A stretch of 53,270 nucleotides of DNA from Clostridiales bacterium (GCA_031264755.1 JAISDO010000006.1:1-53270); one strand, 5' to 3'. Counted from the first letter of the stretch, positions 11,785-22,054 are shown. Numbers and translations: made by a program. The notes: generated from the sequence alone by a model not told the origin.

Positions 11785-12828
11785 TTATATTTCACTATCG
11801 CTCTCCATTATACCTTTGGACATCGCACTATTGATAGTTTTGCCTATATAATCAAGCAAGGATACAATCTTAGGATAATCCATCCTCATAGGTCCAATAA
11901 CTCCAGCATTGCCTATACTCTTGCCACCTACGGTATACGTAGCTGTGACTACGGCATATTCGGGCAAGTCAACATTCTGCTCTTGCCCAATCTGGATATT
12001 AAAACTCATCTCACCTTTGCTCTGTAGTATAGGCACCAAGTCACGTTTAGCTTCCAACATTGACAACATAGCCTTAGCTTTGGTTATGTTAGCAAATTCG
12101 GGCTGTTCTAGTATCTTGCTACTACCCTCTAGCACTATGTCACCAAGATTACTCTCATGAGCGTACTTGTTGAGCACATCTATAACAGTATCAAAAAAAC
12201 TACGAAATCTCTGTTGAATATTGGCAACCACATTTGGATTGCTTGTTATTTCACCTATGCTATACCCGCAAAACATCCCAGACACAAACTCAGATGCCGC
12301 CAACAAATCCAAATCAGACAAGTGTGGAGCAATACTCATAGTGGCATTGTTGATCAGTCCACCATCAGTCACAATGACTACCAATGCCTGAGAGCTATCA
12401 ATCTTGACAAACTTGATACTCTTGACAACTAGACTGTCAGACTTGTGAGCATACGCCACGCTAGTCAAGTTGGTTATCTCGCTTATGACACGCACCGTAG
12501 CCTTAAGCATGTCGTCTATCTCTACAATCTTGTGGTCAAAGTAACGTTTGACCATATTCAGCTCACTATAGCTAAGCTTGCGTTTGGGCATCAATTTTTC
12601 AACATATAGCCTATAAGCCTCAGCTGTGGGTATACGTCCCGCACTAGTGTGAGGTTGAACCAGATACCCCATCTCCTCCAATGCTGCCAATTCGTTGCGA
12701 ATTGTAGCACTGCTCACATCGGGCAAATGTTTGTCACGTATTTCTTGACTACTAATAGGCTCGCAACTTGTAATATAACTATCCACGACTGCGGATAGGA
12801 TTTTTTCTTTACGATTAGATAGAGCCAT
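11785..12828 (-). CDS. hrcA: Heat-inducible transcription repressor HrcA
   Basis: Represses class I heat-shock genes by binding CIRCE operators. The 347 residues have an N-terminal winged helix with SSATIRNELAALEEMGYL (about 39-56) and the conserved HTSAGRIPT that follows. GAF-like and inserted dimerisation domains make up the rest, ending in the GPMRMDYPKIVSLLDYI block. It is the first gene of the grpE-dnaK-dnaJ operon. A CIRCE-like operator and a consensus promoter lie about 205-270 nt upstream, implying autoregulation. Confidence 0.96.
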   Translation of the reverse strand: MALSNRKEKILSAVVDSYITSCEPISSQEIRDKHLPDVSSATIRNELAALEEMGYLVQPHTSAGRIPTAEAYRLYVEKLMPKRKLSYSELNMVKRYFDHKIVEIDDMLKATVRVISEITNLTSVAYAHKSDSLVVKSIKFVKIDSSQALVVIVTDGGLINNATMSIAPHLSDLDLLAASEFVSGMFCGYSIGEITSNPNVVANIQQRFRSFFDTVIDVLNKYAHESNLGDIVLEGSSKILEQPEFANITKAKAMLSMLEAKRDLVPILQSKGEMSFNIQIGQEQNVDLPEYAVVTATYTVGGKSIGNAGVIGPMRMDYPKIVSLLDYIGKTINSAMSKGIMESDSEI

Positions 12829-13032
12829 AATACACTTCTACGCTCTAGCCGCATTGTTATTTTGCTTACATAATGGCACTTAGACCACTAATCTACAAAA
12901 ATAATGGACGACTTCAAGCAAAACTTGTTTGTCTTGTACAACTGTCTTGTCTTGTATAGCTACTAAGGTAGCACGACTTTGAACTGAGCCAGTTTGGGTC
13001 CTTGTCCAAAATTGCACAAGGATTGGTTGACA

Positions 13033-13073
13033 AATAGTGTTAGCAATCTATCAACTTGATTGCTAACACTATT
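13033..13073 (-). promoter_or_regulatory. CIRCE-type HrcA operator
   Basis: A perfect 16-bp inverted repeat with a 9-nt spacer. The core TTAGCAATC-N9-GATTGCTAA differs from the classical CIRCE (TTAGCACTC-N9-GAGTGCTAA) at one position per arm and keeps the exact spacer. It overlaps the -10 box and the expected transcription start of the hrcA promoter, so HrcA bound here would block initiation. Confidence 0.9.
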
Positions 13074-13099
13074 ATAACACTAGTGCTAAACATTGTCAA
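13071..13099 (-). promoter_or_regulatory. Consensus sigma-A promoter of the hrcA operon
   Basis: On the minus strand, TTGACA (13099-13094), a 17-nt spacer and TATAAT (13076-13071) match the consensus exactly. The predicted start near 13064 leaves a leader of about 235 nt before hrcA, in which I see no recognisable RNA element. Confidence 0.9.
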
Positions 13100-13312
13100 C
13101 TATTTTGATACAAAAAAGCATACCAAAACTTTGGGTGGGGATTGCGGCTGATTTGCAACGATTTGACCAATTAGTCTATTATATCTCACCATACCAGCAC
13201 CCTAATCCTATTATACAAAAAAATCCACATACAACTAGACAACGATCAATTGCACATGAATCTTGTTATCAAACCAAACTATCAATGTCTATTGACTCAA
13301 CACTACATTGGG

Positions 13313-13642
13313 CTAAGCACCATAATACCAACCTATACTCAATATCAACCCAAGTATTGACAAGATTAGTATAACACCCATCACTATTGCGTTGACCCTA
13401 GCACTCTTATATACTGGCGAACGTCTGTTGATATTGCCAAATAGGATTGTCAAACATTTGGATATTGCCAACACACTACCCAAGATATACAATACCAGAG
13501 CTATAGTCATTACAGTCTCATTGGTATTAATACCTACAATAATCAACATTGACGCCACAACTATCAAGAGATCGGCTAGCTGCTTGAGTCCAAATGGAGT
13601 GAGATAACGCATCAATATATTTTGTCTCTTCGCAATTGCCAT
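13313..13642 (-). CDS. Small membrane protein of unknown function
   Basis: A 109-residue hydrophobic protein with about three membrane segments (residues about 18-38, 45-65, 80-102), separated by short charged loops. ATG at 13642 was chosen because GGGGAG lies 10 nt upstream; an in-frame TTG at 13660 is the alternative. I recognise no family. It stands alone between the heat-shock promoter region and another small membrane gene, and it is transcribed toward the hrcA promoter on the same strand. Confidence 0.6.
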   Translation of the reverse strand: MAIAKRQNILMRYLTPFGLKQLADLLIVVASMLIIVGINTNETVMTIALVLYILGSVLAISKCLTILFGNINRRSPVYKSARVNAIVMGVILILSILGLILSIGWYYGA

Positions 13643-13897
13643 GTTAATAAAACTCCCCAAATCTTGTCAAATGTATATACGGAATATATACAGCCTTGCT
13701 TGACCCAAATAAAGTTTGTGGTTGTGGACGCATGACATAGTATATTCTTCACAACTCTCTAAATGAGCTCTAATGCACTAATTAGACAATTGACTATGTC
13801 AATCCTCACAAACCTTGAACAATCCGACAATAGTATATCACTATATGATGTATCTAGTCAATTCTACTACACAATATTGACTATACACAACTACAAT

Positions 13898-14194
13898 CTA
13901 TAGCGATTGAAATATATTGACAAACTCTAGCACCAAGAAGATTACCACAGCACAACAGGCAACGATATAAGCTATCAACCATCCACGTGACTTAAACTTC
14001 TTGATACGGTCAAAAGACAAAAACAACACTACAGTAATAGATATCGTAGTTGCTATCTGCTTGATTAAGTTGGCAATATTAGAAGAACCCTTTGCCAACC
14101 CCATTATCGCTGCTATCCCTATAGCTACCGCCAATATAAATATTGAGATAACTGCTATATAAGACAACGTACTCTTGCTGTCACCATTAGACAT
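13898..14194 (-). CDS. Small three-helix membrane protein of unknown function
   Basis: A 98-residue protein with three predicted membrane segments (about 10-33, 43-61, 71-95) and a KKFKSRG loop before the last. A GAGGTAGG-like ribosome binding site precedes the ATG. The layout resembles the protein at 13313-13642, but I see no clear sequence similarity. Function unknown. Confidence 0.6.
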   Translation of the reverse strand: MSNGDSKSTLSYIAVISIFILAVAIGIAAIMGLAKGSSNIANLIKQIATTISITVVLFLSFDRIKKFKSRGWLIAYIVACCAVVIFLVLEFVNIFQSL

Positions 14195-14404
14195 AATACT
14201 TAACCTACCTCTACTCTAATATTATAGAATATACGGATACTATACACAACATATTGATATTATGCAACCTTACCATAGATAATATCCATTATTCATGCAA
14301 CTAATGATACACTATTTAACAATTTTTGTCAACAATTATACTGCAAGTTGACACAATTTGATGGCAAAAATTTAATAATTAGACTAGATAATGAATATAT
14401 CTAA

Positions 14405-17230
14405 TCAACTAAGATGTTTTGCCAAGAACTGTCCTGTATAGCTATCCCGCACCTGACATACTTGCTCTGGTGTACCTATCGCTATAATATTGCCACCCTT
14501 ATCACCACCATCTGGTCCTAAGTCTATCACATAATCCGCAACTTTGACCACATCCAAATTGTGCTCTATAACTATCACAGTATTGCCACTCTCTACTAAC
14601 TTGTCCAATATTGTGACCAACTTGGCTACGTCATGAGTATGCAATCCGGTAGTAGGCTCGTCCAATACATACAGAGTACTACCCGTCTTGCGTTTGGACA
14701 ATTCTGTAGCTAGTTTGACTCTTTGAGCTTCGCCACCTGACAATGTAGTTGCCGGTTGTCCCAACTTGATATACCCTAGTCCCACTTCCTTGAGTGTAGA
14801 TATCTTGTTGTATATACTAGGGATATTCTCAAAAAATACACAAGCATCTTCTACAGTCATATTGAGCACATCGCTTATGTTCTTGTCTTTGTATTTGACT
14901 GCCAATGTCTCTCTATTGTACCTCTCTCCCTTGCACACTTGACAAGTCACAAATACATCGGGCAAAAAGTGCATCTCTATCTTGATTATGCCATCGCCGC
15001 TACAGTTTTCACATCTACCACCTTTGACATTAAAACTAAATCTACCATTGTTATAGTTGCGCTCTCTAGCATCTGTAGTCTTGGCAAACAAGTCTCTAAT
15101 AGCGGTAAACACGCCCGTGTAAGTAGCGGGATTGCTACGAGGAGTACGCCCTATTGGTCCTTGATCTATATCTATAATTTTGTCTATATACTCATGCCCC
15201 CTGAGCTGTCGGTACTTGCCCACTTTGCGACGAGTACCCGACACTTGGTTGGATAGTGCAGGGTATAATACATGGTTGATTAGACTAGACTTGCCACTAC
15301 CAGACACCCCTGTTATAGCCGTAATACAGCCTATAGCAAACTTGACGTCCACAGATCTAAGGTTGTTGTGTGTCACGCCTATCAACTCTATCCATTTGTC
15401 ATTATGCTTGCGTCTAGTTGAAGGCACCGCTATCTTGTATTCGCCTGACAAGTATTTGCCCGTCAATGAGCTTGGATTGCTAGCTATCTCGCTAGCAGTA
15501 CCAGTAGCTATAATTTGTCCACCGTGTACACCTGCTCCTGGTCCTACATCAACAATATAGTCACAAGCTCGCATAGTATCTTCGTCATGCTCTACAACTA
15601 TTAGAGTATTGCCCAAATTGCGTAATGCAAAGAGAGTATTGAGTAGTCTCTCGTTGTCTTTTTGGTGTAGTCCTATGCTAGGCTCATCTAGTATGTACAA
15701 CACACCCATCAATCCACTACCTATCTGCGTAGCCAAACGTATGCGTTGAGCTTCGCCACCACTCAATGTAGCACTACTACGAGACAAGCTAAGGTAATCC
15801 AGCCCAACATCTACCAAGAACTTGGATCTAGATATCAACTCTTTGAAGATCGGCTCTGCTATATTCTCTTGACCAGGCTTTGCTCTAAACTCACATACAC
15901 TAGTATAGAACTCTGCTATACTCATACAACACATATCTACTATAGACTTGCCTAACAAGAGCACACTCAATGACTCGGGTTTGAGACGCTTGCCATGACA
16001 ATGCGGACAGGGAACATTGGACATGTACTTTTCTATCTCTATCTTGACATAGTCACTTGTAGTCTCTCTATACCGTCGCTCTAGATTGCTTATTACACCC
16101 TCAAAACTCCGCCTAATCACACCACTAAAGCTACCGCCTTGATATTTGACTTCTACTTGTTCGTTGTTGCCATACAACAATATTTGTTGCACACTAGAAG
16201 ACAACTCACCAAAAGGTGTGTCCAAACTAAACTTGTATCGTCTCGCCAAAGCGTCAAAGAACGACGCAGCATAATCCCCCTCATTGCTCCAACCAGATAC
16301 ATTCAGTGCACCTTCGTTGATACTCTTAGTACCATCACCATATACAAGCTCGGGGTCTATCTCTTGCTTGTAGCCCAACCCCGAACATGACTCACAAGCT
16401 CCAAATGGACTATTAAAACTAAACAATCTAGGCTCTATCTCTTCTATACTTATACCACAGTCCTGACAAGCATACTTGGTATTGTACAATATAGGCTCGC
16501 TCTCTACATCATTGTCTACTTTGACTATAGCAACCAGTCCGTCGGCATGGTGCAATGCTATCTCTACACTATCTGTCAATCGCTTGTTGATACCTTCTTT
16601 GAGTACAAGTCTATCTACAACTATGCTTATGTTGTGTTTTTGGTTCTTGTCTATGTCTATCTTCTCTTCTAGATTGTACATTATGTCGTCAACTCTAACT
16701 CGCACAAATCCCATCTTGCGGAACTGCTCCAACGTCTTGTTGTGTTCACCTTTGCGTCCACGCACAATTGGAGCCTCCACCATGATACGAGTGCCAACGC
16801 CCATAGCCTTGATAGTGTCTACTATGACATCTATAGAGAGTTTGGATATCTCTTTGCCACACTCATAGCAATGCACGACTCCAAGCTTGGCATAACACAA
16901 TCGCAAATAGTCGTATATCTCTGTGACAGTACCTACAGTACTACGAGGATTGCGGCTAGTTGTCTTTTGGTCTATAGAGATAGCAGGACTGAGACCTTCT
17001 ATGCTCTCTACATCTGGCTTTTCCATCTGTCCCAAAAACATCCTAGCATAAGCAGACAAGCTCTCTACATATCGCCTTTGTCCTTCGGCAAATATAGTAT
17101 CAAAAGCTAGGCTAGTTTTGCCACTACCACTGAGCCCCGTGAAGACAACCAACTTGCCCCTAGGAATAGTTAGGTTGATATTCTTAAGATTGTTCTCCTT
17201 AGCACCCTTGATTGTAATAAATTCATTCAT
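14405..17230 (-). CDS. uvrA: Excinuclease ABC subunit A
   Basis: The damage-recognition ATPase of nucleotide excision repair. It has two ABC modules: Walker A GLSGSGKTS (about residue 32) and GVSGSGKSS (about 640), and two LSGGEAQR signatures (about 485 and 820). Zinc-binding CxxC clusters lie near residues 250-280 and at CENCSGDG...CQVC near 735-760. The 941-residue length is normal. ATG at 17230 gives the usual MNEFITIKGA start; a TTG three codons earlier is unnecessary. No close neighbour shares its job. Confidence 0.97.
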   Translation of the reverse strand: MNEFITIKGAKENNLKNINLTIPRGKLVVFTGLSGSGKTSLAFDTIFAEGQRRYVESLSAYARMFLGQMEKPDVESIEGLSPAISIDQKTTSRNPRSTVGTVTEIYDYLRLCYAKLGVVHCYECGKEISKLSIDVIVDTIKAMGVGTRIMVEAPIVRGRKGEHNKTLEQFRKMGFVRVRVDDIMYNLEEKIDIDKNQKHNISIVVDRLVLKEGINKRLTDSVEIALHHADGLVAIVKVDNDVESEPILYNTKYACQDCGISIEEIEPRLFSFNSPFGACESCSGLGYKQEIDPELVYGDGTKSINEGALNVSGWSNEGDYAASFFDALARRYKFSLDTPFGELSSSVQQILLYGNNEQVEVKYQGGSFSGVIRRSFEGVISNLERRYRETTSDYVKIEIEKYMSNVPCPHCHGKRLKPESLSVLLLGKSIVDMCCMSIAEFYTSVCEFRAKPGQENIAEPIFKELISRSKFLVDVGLDYLSLSRSSATLSGGEAQRIRLATQIGSGLMGVLYILDEPSIGLHQKDNERLLNTLFALRNLGNTLIVVEHDEDTMRACDYIVDVGPGAGVHGGQIIATGTASEIASNPSSLTGKYLSGEYKIAVPSTRRKHNDKWIELIGVTHNNLRSVDVKFAIGCITAITGVSGSGKSSLINHVLYPALSNQVSGTRRKVGKYRQLRGHEYIDKIIDIDQGPIGRTPRSNPATYTGVFTAIRDLFAKTTDARERNYNNGRFSFNVKGGRCENCSGDGIIKIEMHFLPDVFVTCQVCKGERYNRETLAVKYKDKNISDVLNMTVEDACVFFENIPSIYNKISTLKEVGLGYIKLGQPATTLSGGEAQRVKLATELSKRKTGSTLYVLDEPTTGLHTHDVAKLVTILDKLVESGNTVIVIEHNLDVVKVADYVIDLGPDGGDKGGNIIAIGTPEQVCQVRDSYTGQFLAKHLS

Positions 17231-17360
17231 ATGTATCAAAATTGCAATATAACATAGCAGCGTCTAATGTTGCATACAACATTGCAACTAATATTATAGC
17301 ACAGTTTGACAAAATTTGCTAATCAAGTATACAGGATTGTTGGATATATTCCACAATTAT

Positions 17361-17407
17361 ACACAACAACGCCACAAAAGATACGATGTCTTGTGGCGTT
17401 GTTGTGT
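17361..17407 (-). terminator. Long hairpin downstream of pyk
   Basis: A perfect 17-bp stem with a 13-nt loop lies 67 nt after the pyk stop, before uvrA. On the minus strand the stem is followed by mixed sequence, not a U-tract. Confidence 0.6.
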
Positions 17408-17473
17408 CGTATTACAATTAGTTTGACATGCTTTGCAACAGATCTAACAATTGCAATATTTGGTACAGTGTAC

Positions 17474-18898
17474 TTATATCTTCTCTACTCTAATATTGTT
17501 AGTAGAGCCTCTCTTGCCTGTTAGACTGTTCATGGGGACTACTACAATATCACCTTTGGCAACCAATCCTGTAGCGACAGCTTTGGCTAATGCATCCTTG
17601 ATAATGTCATCATTAGTTGAGGGTTTGGTCGTCACTGTACTGACAACGCCCCACGCTATAGCTAGTTGATCAGCTACAAATGGATCAGAGCATACCGCAA
17701 TGATTGGCATACTAGGTCTGAACCTAACTATCTCACGCACTGACCTACCTGTGTCAGTAGGCACTACAATAGCCTTAGCATTCATGGCCATTGCACTACT
17801 TACTGCTGCTTGAGATACCACAATACTAGGGTCACTGTTGTGGAGTGACAAATAATCAAATTTGGACTTGTAGTCTATGCCGTTTTCGGTATATTCGTCT
17901 ATACTGACCATAGCGGCGACTGCTGCTACAGGATACTTGCCCGCAGCAGACTCGCCGCTAAGCATGTTGCAATCTGTACCATCTAGCACCGAATTGGCTA
18001 CATCTGATACCTCAGCACGAGTAGGACGTGGGGCATTGGTCATACTCTCTAGCATATGAGTAGCGGTGATGACATACTTGCCCGCAATGTTGCAGTCGTG
18101 TATCATCTTTTTTTGGATCAATGGCACCTCTACAAAAGGTATCTCTACACCCATATCTCCTCTAGCTACCATAATACCATCACTCGCTTGTATTATCTCA
18201 ATTAGGTTGTTGACTCCTTGACGATTCTCTATCTTGGATATCAACTGTATGTGTTCAGCTTTGTGTTGTTTGAGTATAGCCCTAACATCCAACACGTCTT
18301 GAGCCATGCGGACAAAACTAAGTGCAATATAGTGCACACCTTGCTTGATACCCCACTCTATATCCTCTCTGTCTATATCAGACACAAAAGGCATATCCAA
18401 GTCCACGTCAGGCAGATTGACCGCCTTGTTGTTGCTCAACTTGCCGCCATATTTGACTTGTGTAGTCACCGTAGTATCCGTCGTACTCAATACCGTCAAG
18501 TCAACTTGTCCATCATTGATTAGGACCGAGTCACCTTTTTTGACTTTTTTGGGTAGATTGAGATAACTCACCGCCACCTTATCCTTGGTACCTACTACAC
18601 TTTGGTCTGTAGTTAGGACAAACTTGTCGCCCTCTTGCAAGACTACTTCGCCACCTTCAAATGTACGCAAGCGTATCTCAGGACCCTTGGTATCCAACAT
18701 GATACCAATATGGTTGCCTAGTTCTTTTTGAACTTTGCGAACTAGCTCAATCTTGGTCAAGGGAGCGTCATATTCGCCCTTTTTGGCATGTGACATATTG
18801 AGTCTGGCTATATTCATACCAGCCTGCATCATCTTAGACAACACTTGTGGGTCTTCGCTAGCAGGACCCATAGTACATATTACCTTTGTCTTTCTCAT
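17474..18898 (-). CDS. pyk: Pyruvate kinase
   Basis: Converts phosphoenolpyruvate and ADP to pyruvate and ATP, the last step of glycolysis. Signatures are MRKTKVICTMGPAS at the N-terminus, MLDTKGPEIR, the Mg/K site ISKIENRQGV, and ATHMLESM followed by PRPTRAEVSDVAN. The C-terminal domain is short, with no extra PEP-utiliser domain as in some bacilli. The start was set at ATG 18898, where AGAGAGGA lies 7 nt upstream and the protein begins as usual; the longer frame would add 15 atypical residues. Confidence 0.96.
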   Translation of the reverse strand: MRKTKVICTMGPASEDPQVLSKMMQAGMNIARLNMSHAKKGEYDAPLTKIELVRKVQKELGNHIGIMLDTKGPEIRLRTFEGGEVVLQEGDKFVLTTDQSVVGTKDKVAVSYLNLPKKVKKGDSVLINDGQVDLTVLSTTDTTVTTQVKYGGKLSNNKAVNLPDVDLDMPFVSDIDREDIEWGIKQGVHYIALSFVRMAQDVLDVRAILKQHKAEHIQLISKIENRQGVNNLIEIIQASDGIMVARGDMGVEIPFVEVPLIQKKMIHDCNIAGKYVITATHMLESMTNAPRPTRAEVSDVANSVLDGTDCNMLSGESAAGKYPVAAVAAMVSIDEYTENGIDYKSKFDYLSLHNSDPSIVVSQAAVSSAMAMNAKAIVVPTDTGRSVREIVRFRPSMPIIAVCSDPFVADQLAIAWGVVSTVTTKPSTNDDIIKDALAKAVATGLVAKGDIVVVPMNSLTGKRGSTNNIRVEKI

Positions 18899-19204
18899 CA
18901 ATTGTCCTCTCTTTGTAGGAGATGCTCTCTTGTTTGGCATCATTCCCCGAACAAGCCAGATTAATTATAGCGAAAGACTATGGCAATTAATCTATTCTTG
19001 TCTACATGCTGTATCAACATGTAGATTACTACCATACCACATTTTGCCAATTTTGTCAACCAAGTATAGCAATACTATATCAACAAACATAGTCAAGTAA
19101 TTGATCTACATCAACTACTTGACTATTTGCCAGAGGACTATACAATAGATACCTCAAAACACAACTGATATATCTCTTGGTCAATCACACAAACAATATT
19201 AAGA
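18899..19204. other. Intergenic region between pyk and the CPBP gene
   Basis: Contains the pyk leader with its ribosome binding site, a 7-bp hairpin (19002-19024) and a longer imperfect hairpin (19089-19126) suited to ending the CPBP transcript. I found no convincing gene. Confidence 0.5.
19089..19126 (-). terminator. Hairpin downstream of the CPBP protease gene
   Basis: A 16-17-bp stem with one mismatch and a very short loop, about 80 nt after the stop at 19205. No U-tract follows on the minus strand. Confidence 0.45.
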
Positions 19205-20290
19205 TCAAAATACAGCCAATACAAACGCCAATACCCACATACCTATACAAAATGCCAGTGTGATACTATATACAAGCACTGCAGTAGACTGACTATGATA
19301 ACTCACTCTTGGATTGGAAAGTGCCGGCTCTACATGAGGATTGCCGTACTTGCTACACAACTTGCCCAACTGTACTATAACCAATCCACCCAACACAAAC
19401 AGAGCAATAGCTACAATCACAAACCATCCTTGATTGAAGAGATCAACCAAAGTATCATTAAACCATACCCAATCTTGCACAAATAGAGAAAATAAATTGT
19501 TGCAAGCATGTATAATGGACCCCATCAATATACTCTTGGATTTGTATACGGCTATACCACACACCACCCCTAGCAAGAATTGATAAAAAGTTTGTTCGGG
19601 ATTCATGTGCATTAGTGCAAATGCCAACGAGCTAAACAAGATAGCTTTGACATATCCAGACTCTCTCAAACCTTCCAGCAATCCAAATCTAAATACCAGC
19701 TCTTCGCATATAGGGGCTACGAGCACTATCACTATTGCACCAAGTATCCTATCACCTACGGTGTCCATGACTAGCCCGCTACTCTCATATCCAATATGCT
19801 CCAAAAATGCACCAAAGTACACATTAGTGGACAAAAATGCTACAAAAGCCACTGCCCACATAGCCACGCCTAGCAGTACTAATCTGTAATTGAGATACAA
19901 TCTATGCCGTATTAGCCCTAAGGGTCGGCTACCGCTAGACCACACCGCTACAAAAAAAGCAACCTGCATAAAAAACATTATGATAAGCTGCACTGACATA
20001 TTTTGCAACAAATCAGTAGCATCAGACACATCAGCCCCCACTGCAAAAAATGCCACCACAAAACCTGCCAATATCTGCAACCCCATAACAAAGCCAATGG
20101 CCTTAAAGAAGATCCAAGCCCCTTGAGTAGGCGTATATATAGAGTTGATATACTTAGATTGTCCTGTCTTCAAACTGAGCGTGCCACCAGTTGCTCCACT
20201 TTGAAGATTGTCAATAGCTAATGCTTGTCCACAATTGGCACAAAAACTAGCATTGGAACGATTGTTGTAGTTGCATATTTTACAATTCAT
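19205..20290 (-). CDS. CPBP-family intramembrane metalloprotease with N-terminal zinc ribbon
   Basis: A probable Rce1/Abi-type (CPBP) intramembrane glutamic/metallo-protease. The N-terminus is a CxxC...CxxC zinc ribbon (residues 3-21). A roughly eight-segment membrane domain follows, with the family motifs EELVFRFGLLEG (about 197-208), FALMHMN (about 228) and HACNNLF (about 263). The 361-residue length fits. The gene overlaps the upstream metallo-hydrolase gene by 4 nt (ATGA). Substrate unknown. Confidence 0.82.
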   Translation of the reverse strand: MNCKICNYNNRSNASFCANCGQALAIDNLQSGATGGTLSLKTGQSKYINSIYTPTQGAWIFFKAIGFVMGLQILAGFVVAFFAVGADVSDATDLLQNMSVQLIIMFFMQVAFFVAVWSSGSRPLGLIRHRLYLNYRLVLLGVAMWAVAFVAFLSTNVYFGAFLEHIGYESSGLVMDTVGDRILGAIVIVLVAPICEELVFRFGLLEGLRESGYVKAILFSSLAFALMHMNPEQTFYQFLLGVVCGIAVYKSKSILMGSIIHACNNLFSLFVQDWVWFNDTLVDLFNQGWFVIVAIALFVLGGLVIVQLGKLCSKYGNPHVEPALSNPRVSYHSQSTAVLVYSITLAFCIGMWVLAFVLAVF

Positions 20291-21066
20291 AATTGAAACA
20301 AGCTAGAGAGCTTGTGCTGCTCGGCCACTTCTACGACCACATCCTTGCCTTCTACTATACCATTGCTATCAAGAGTATCCACTATACTACTAAAAGCTAG
20401 TTCGGGATAATTGTTGTTTTGAGATAGATGTGACAACACAAACTGACGTGTTCCCATATTTGTCAATTTGGCAATGACACTACCACAGTCAGTATTGGAC
20501 AAATGCCCAAAGTCTGACATAACTCTACGTTTGAGGTGTGTGGGATAGTTACCATTCTTTAGCATATCTTCGTCATAATTGCTCTCTATAAATACTAGAT
20601 TGCTACCACTCATGGCATCCAACACTCCTTGCGTATACTGACCCATATCTGTCGCTATACTCAATTGTTTGGTATTTGATAGCAAACTATAACCCACACA
20701 ATGCACATCATGTTGAACCAAGAATGGACTAACTGTAATATCCTGTATATAAAAACTATTTTCTTCAAACGAATGCACAGCAATAGACCTGGGTACAAGA
20801 TTGCACACATGCTCTGTTATGGCCCGATGACAAAAGACAGGTATGCCATATTTGCGACAAAGAGTAGCCAGCCCCAATATATGATCACTGTGCGTATGTG
20901 TAATCAAAACCCCGTCCAACTTGGCTATGTCACTCTTGACAATCTTCAACGACAACTCTAGTCGCTTGAGATCTACCCCTACGTCCACCAAGATATTTGC
21001 CTTGTCAGATGCAACAAAGAGACAATTGCCTTTGCTCCCACTAGCTATACTACATGCTCTCAACAC
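20287..21066 (-). CDS. MBL-fold metallo-hydrolase (YycJ/WalJ-like)
   Basis: A metallo-beta-lactamase-fold hydrolase, probably a nuclease or phosphodiesterase related to YycJ. It has the N-terminal CSIASGSKGN (residues 5-14), the metal motif THTHSDHILG (about 56-65), ATDMGQ near 138, and a C-terminal LSHLSQNN near 214. The start is GTG at 21066, with GAGGGG five nt upstream; no in-frame ATG fits. The usual walK/walR neighbours are absent; here it is coupled to the CPBP gene. Confidence 0.85.
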   Translation of the reverse strand: MLRACSIASGSKGNCLFVASDKANILVDVGVDLKRLELSLKIVKSDIAKLDGVLITHTHSDHILGLATLCRKYGIPVFCHRAITEHVCNLVPRSIAVHSFEENSFYIQDITVSPFLVQHDVHCVGYSLLSNTKQLSIATDMGQYTQGVLDAMSGSNLVFIESNYDEDMLKNGNYPTHLKRRVMSDFGHLSNTDCGSVIAKLTNMGTRQFVLSHLSQNNNYPELAFSSIVDTLDSNGIVEGKDVVVEVAEQHKLSSLFQL

Positions 21067-21227
21067 ATTGACCCCTCAAAAATAGCAAGTATGGATACAG
21101 TACCTAAGTTCTTCCGTGCTTGCTATAGTACAAATATATTTTGCAATACAAGCAAAATCCCCAATATATTGCACTATTAATACAAGGTCCATTATAACAA
21201 AATACACAAGCCAATGCAACTTTTTGA

Positions 21228-22037
21228 TCAGTGTATAATACTACTCAATCCCAATTGTATATTATATCTAGTTGCATTAGCACAACGCAAAAAATGATCC
21301 GCTAATATAGGTACAATACCACTCACATTAGTATTGTGTACTATGTTGCTAACAACTTTTGGTATTGCCAAGATATATCTGTCCACATTAATATTATTGG
21401 ACTTGAACCAATCCAAAACATCAATCTGTGTCCCGCTACTTGCCAATTGTCCATATAAATACATAGCCTGTATTGACAAATTATTGGGAGACACATAGAA
21501 ATTGTGCTGTCCTTTTTCCATTCGTTGTATCCAATTGATATAGTTGTATATTGTGCTCTCAATATATTTGAGTATCTTGATTGGCAGTGCACAGTATATC
21601 TCTTTCATATAGCTGTCAACTACATAAACCACTATGGACAACAACTGCTCTATAGCGTCTTTGACTGTCTTATTGAGCTCAACCCAATACTGATATATCT
21701 TGTGCAGCCTTCCCACCACGTTGCTATGCGTATGTAGAGCCTGATATAGATTGTCCAATGGTACCGCATTAGCATTGAGCATTTGCATAGTTTGTTTGAT
21801 TGCAGTCTCTGTATACTCGGTGACAAATATACCACTGTCCACAGCCTCCAATAGAGTATAATTGTCCACACAATCAAAGACGACACATCGCCATCTCTCT
21901 ATATGCCTATACAAGTCAAAGTACAATTGTCTATTGCCATTAGATATAGTCAATGCTAAAGTTGCGGCAAAGTCATGCATAGTTGTCGCATAGTATAAGT
22001 GCCCCACTGTCGCCACTTGTATGTATTGTTGTCGCAT
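21228..22037 (-). CDS. Unrecognised 269-residue helical protein
   Basis: I do not recognise a family. The sequence is rich in Ile, Tyr, Asn and Gln, mostly predicted helix, without a signal peptide or clear membrane segment. No catalytic motif is visible. It starts at ATG 22037 without an obvious ribosome binding site. It lies downstream of the folB-folK gene on the same strand, separated by two strong hairpins (22055-22117), so it is probably its own transcription unit rather than a folate gene. Confidence 0.55.
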   Translation of the reverse strand: MRQQYIQVATVGHLYYATTMHDFAATLALTISNGNRQLYFDLYRHIERWRCVVFDCVDNYTLLEAVDSGIFVTEYTETAIKQTMQMLNANAVPLDNLYQALHTHSNVVGRLHKIYQYWVELNKTVKDAIEQLLSIVVYVVDSYMKEIYCALPIKILKYIESTIYNYINWIQRMEKGQHNFYVSPNNLSIQAMYLYGQLASSGTQIDVLDWFKSNNINVDRYILAIPKVVSNIVHNTNVSGIVPILADHFLRCANATRYNIQLGLSSIIH

Positions 22038-22054
22038 GTAATATATATATTACC

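Noticed and set aside
13093..13374. A 93-codon plus-strand frame upstream of the hrcA promoter
   Set aside because: It begins inside the hrcA -35 region, lacks a ribosome binding site and has no plausible protein features.
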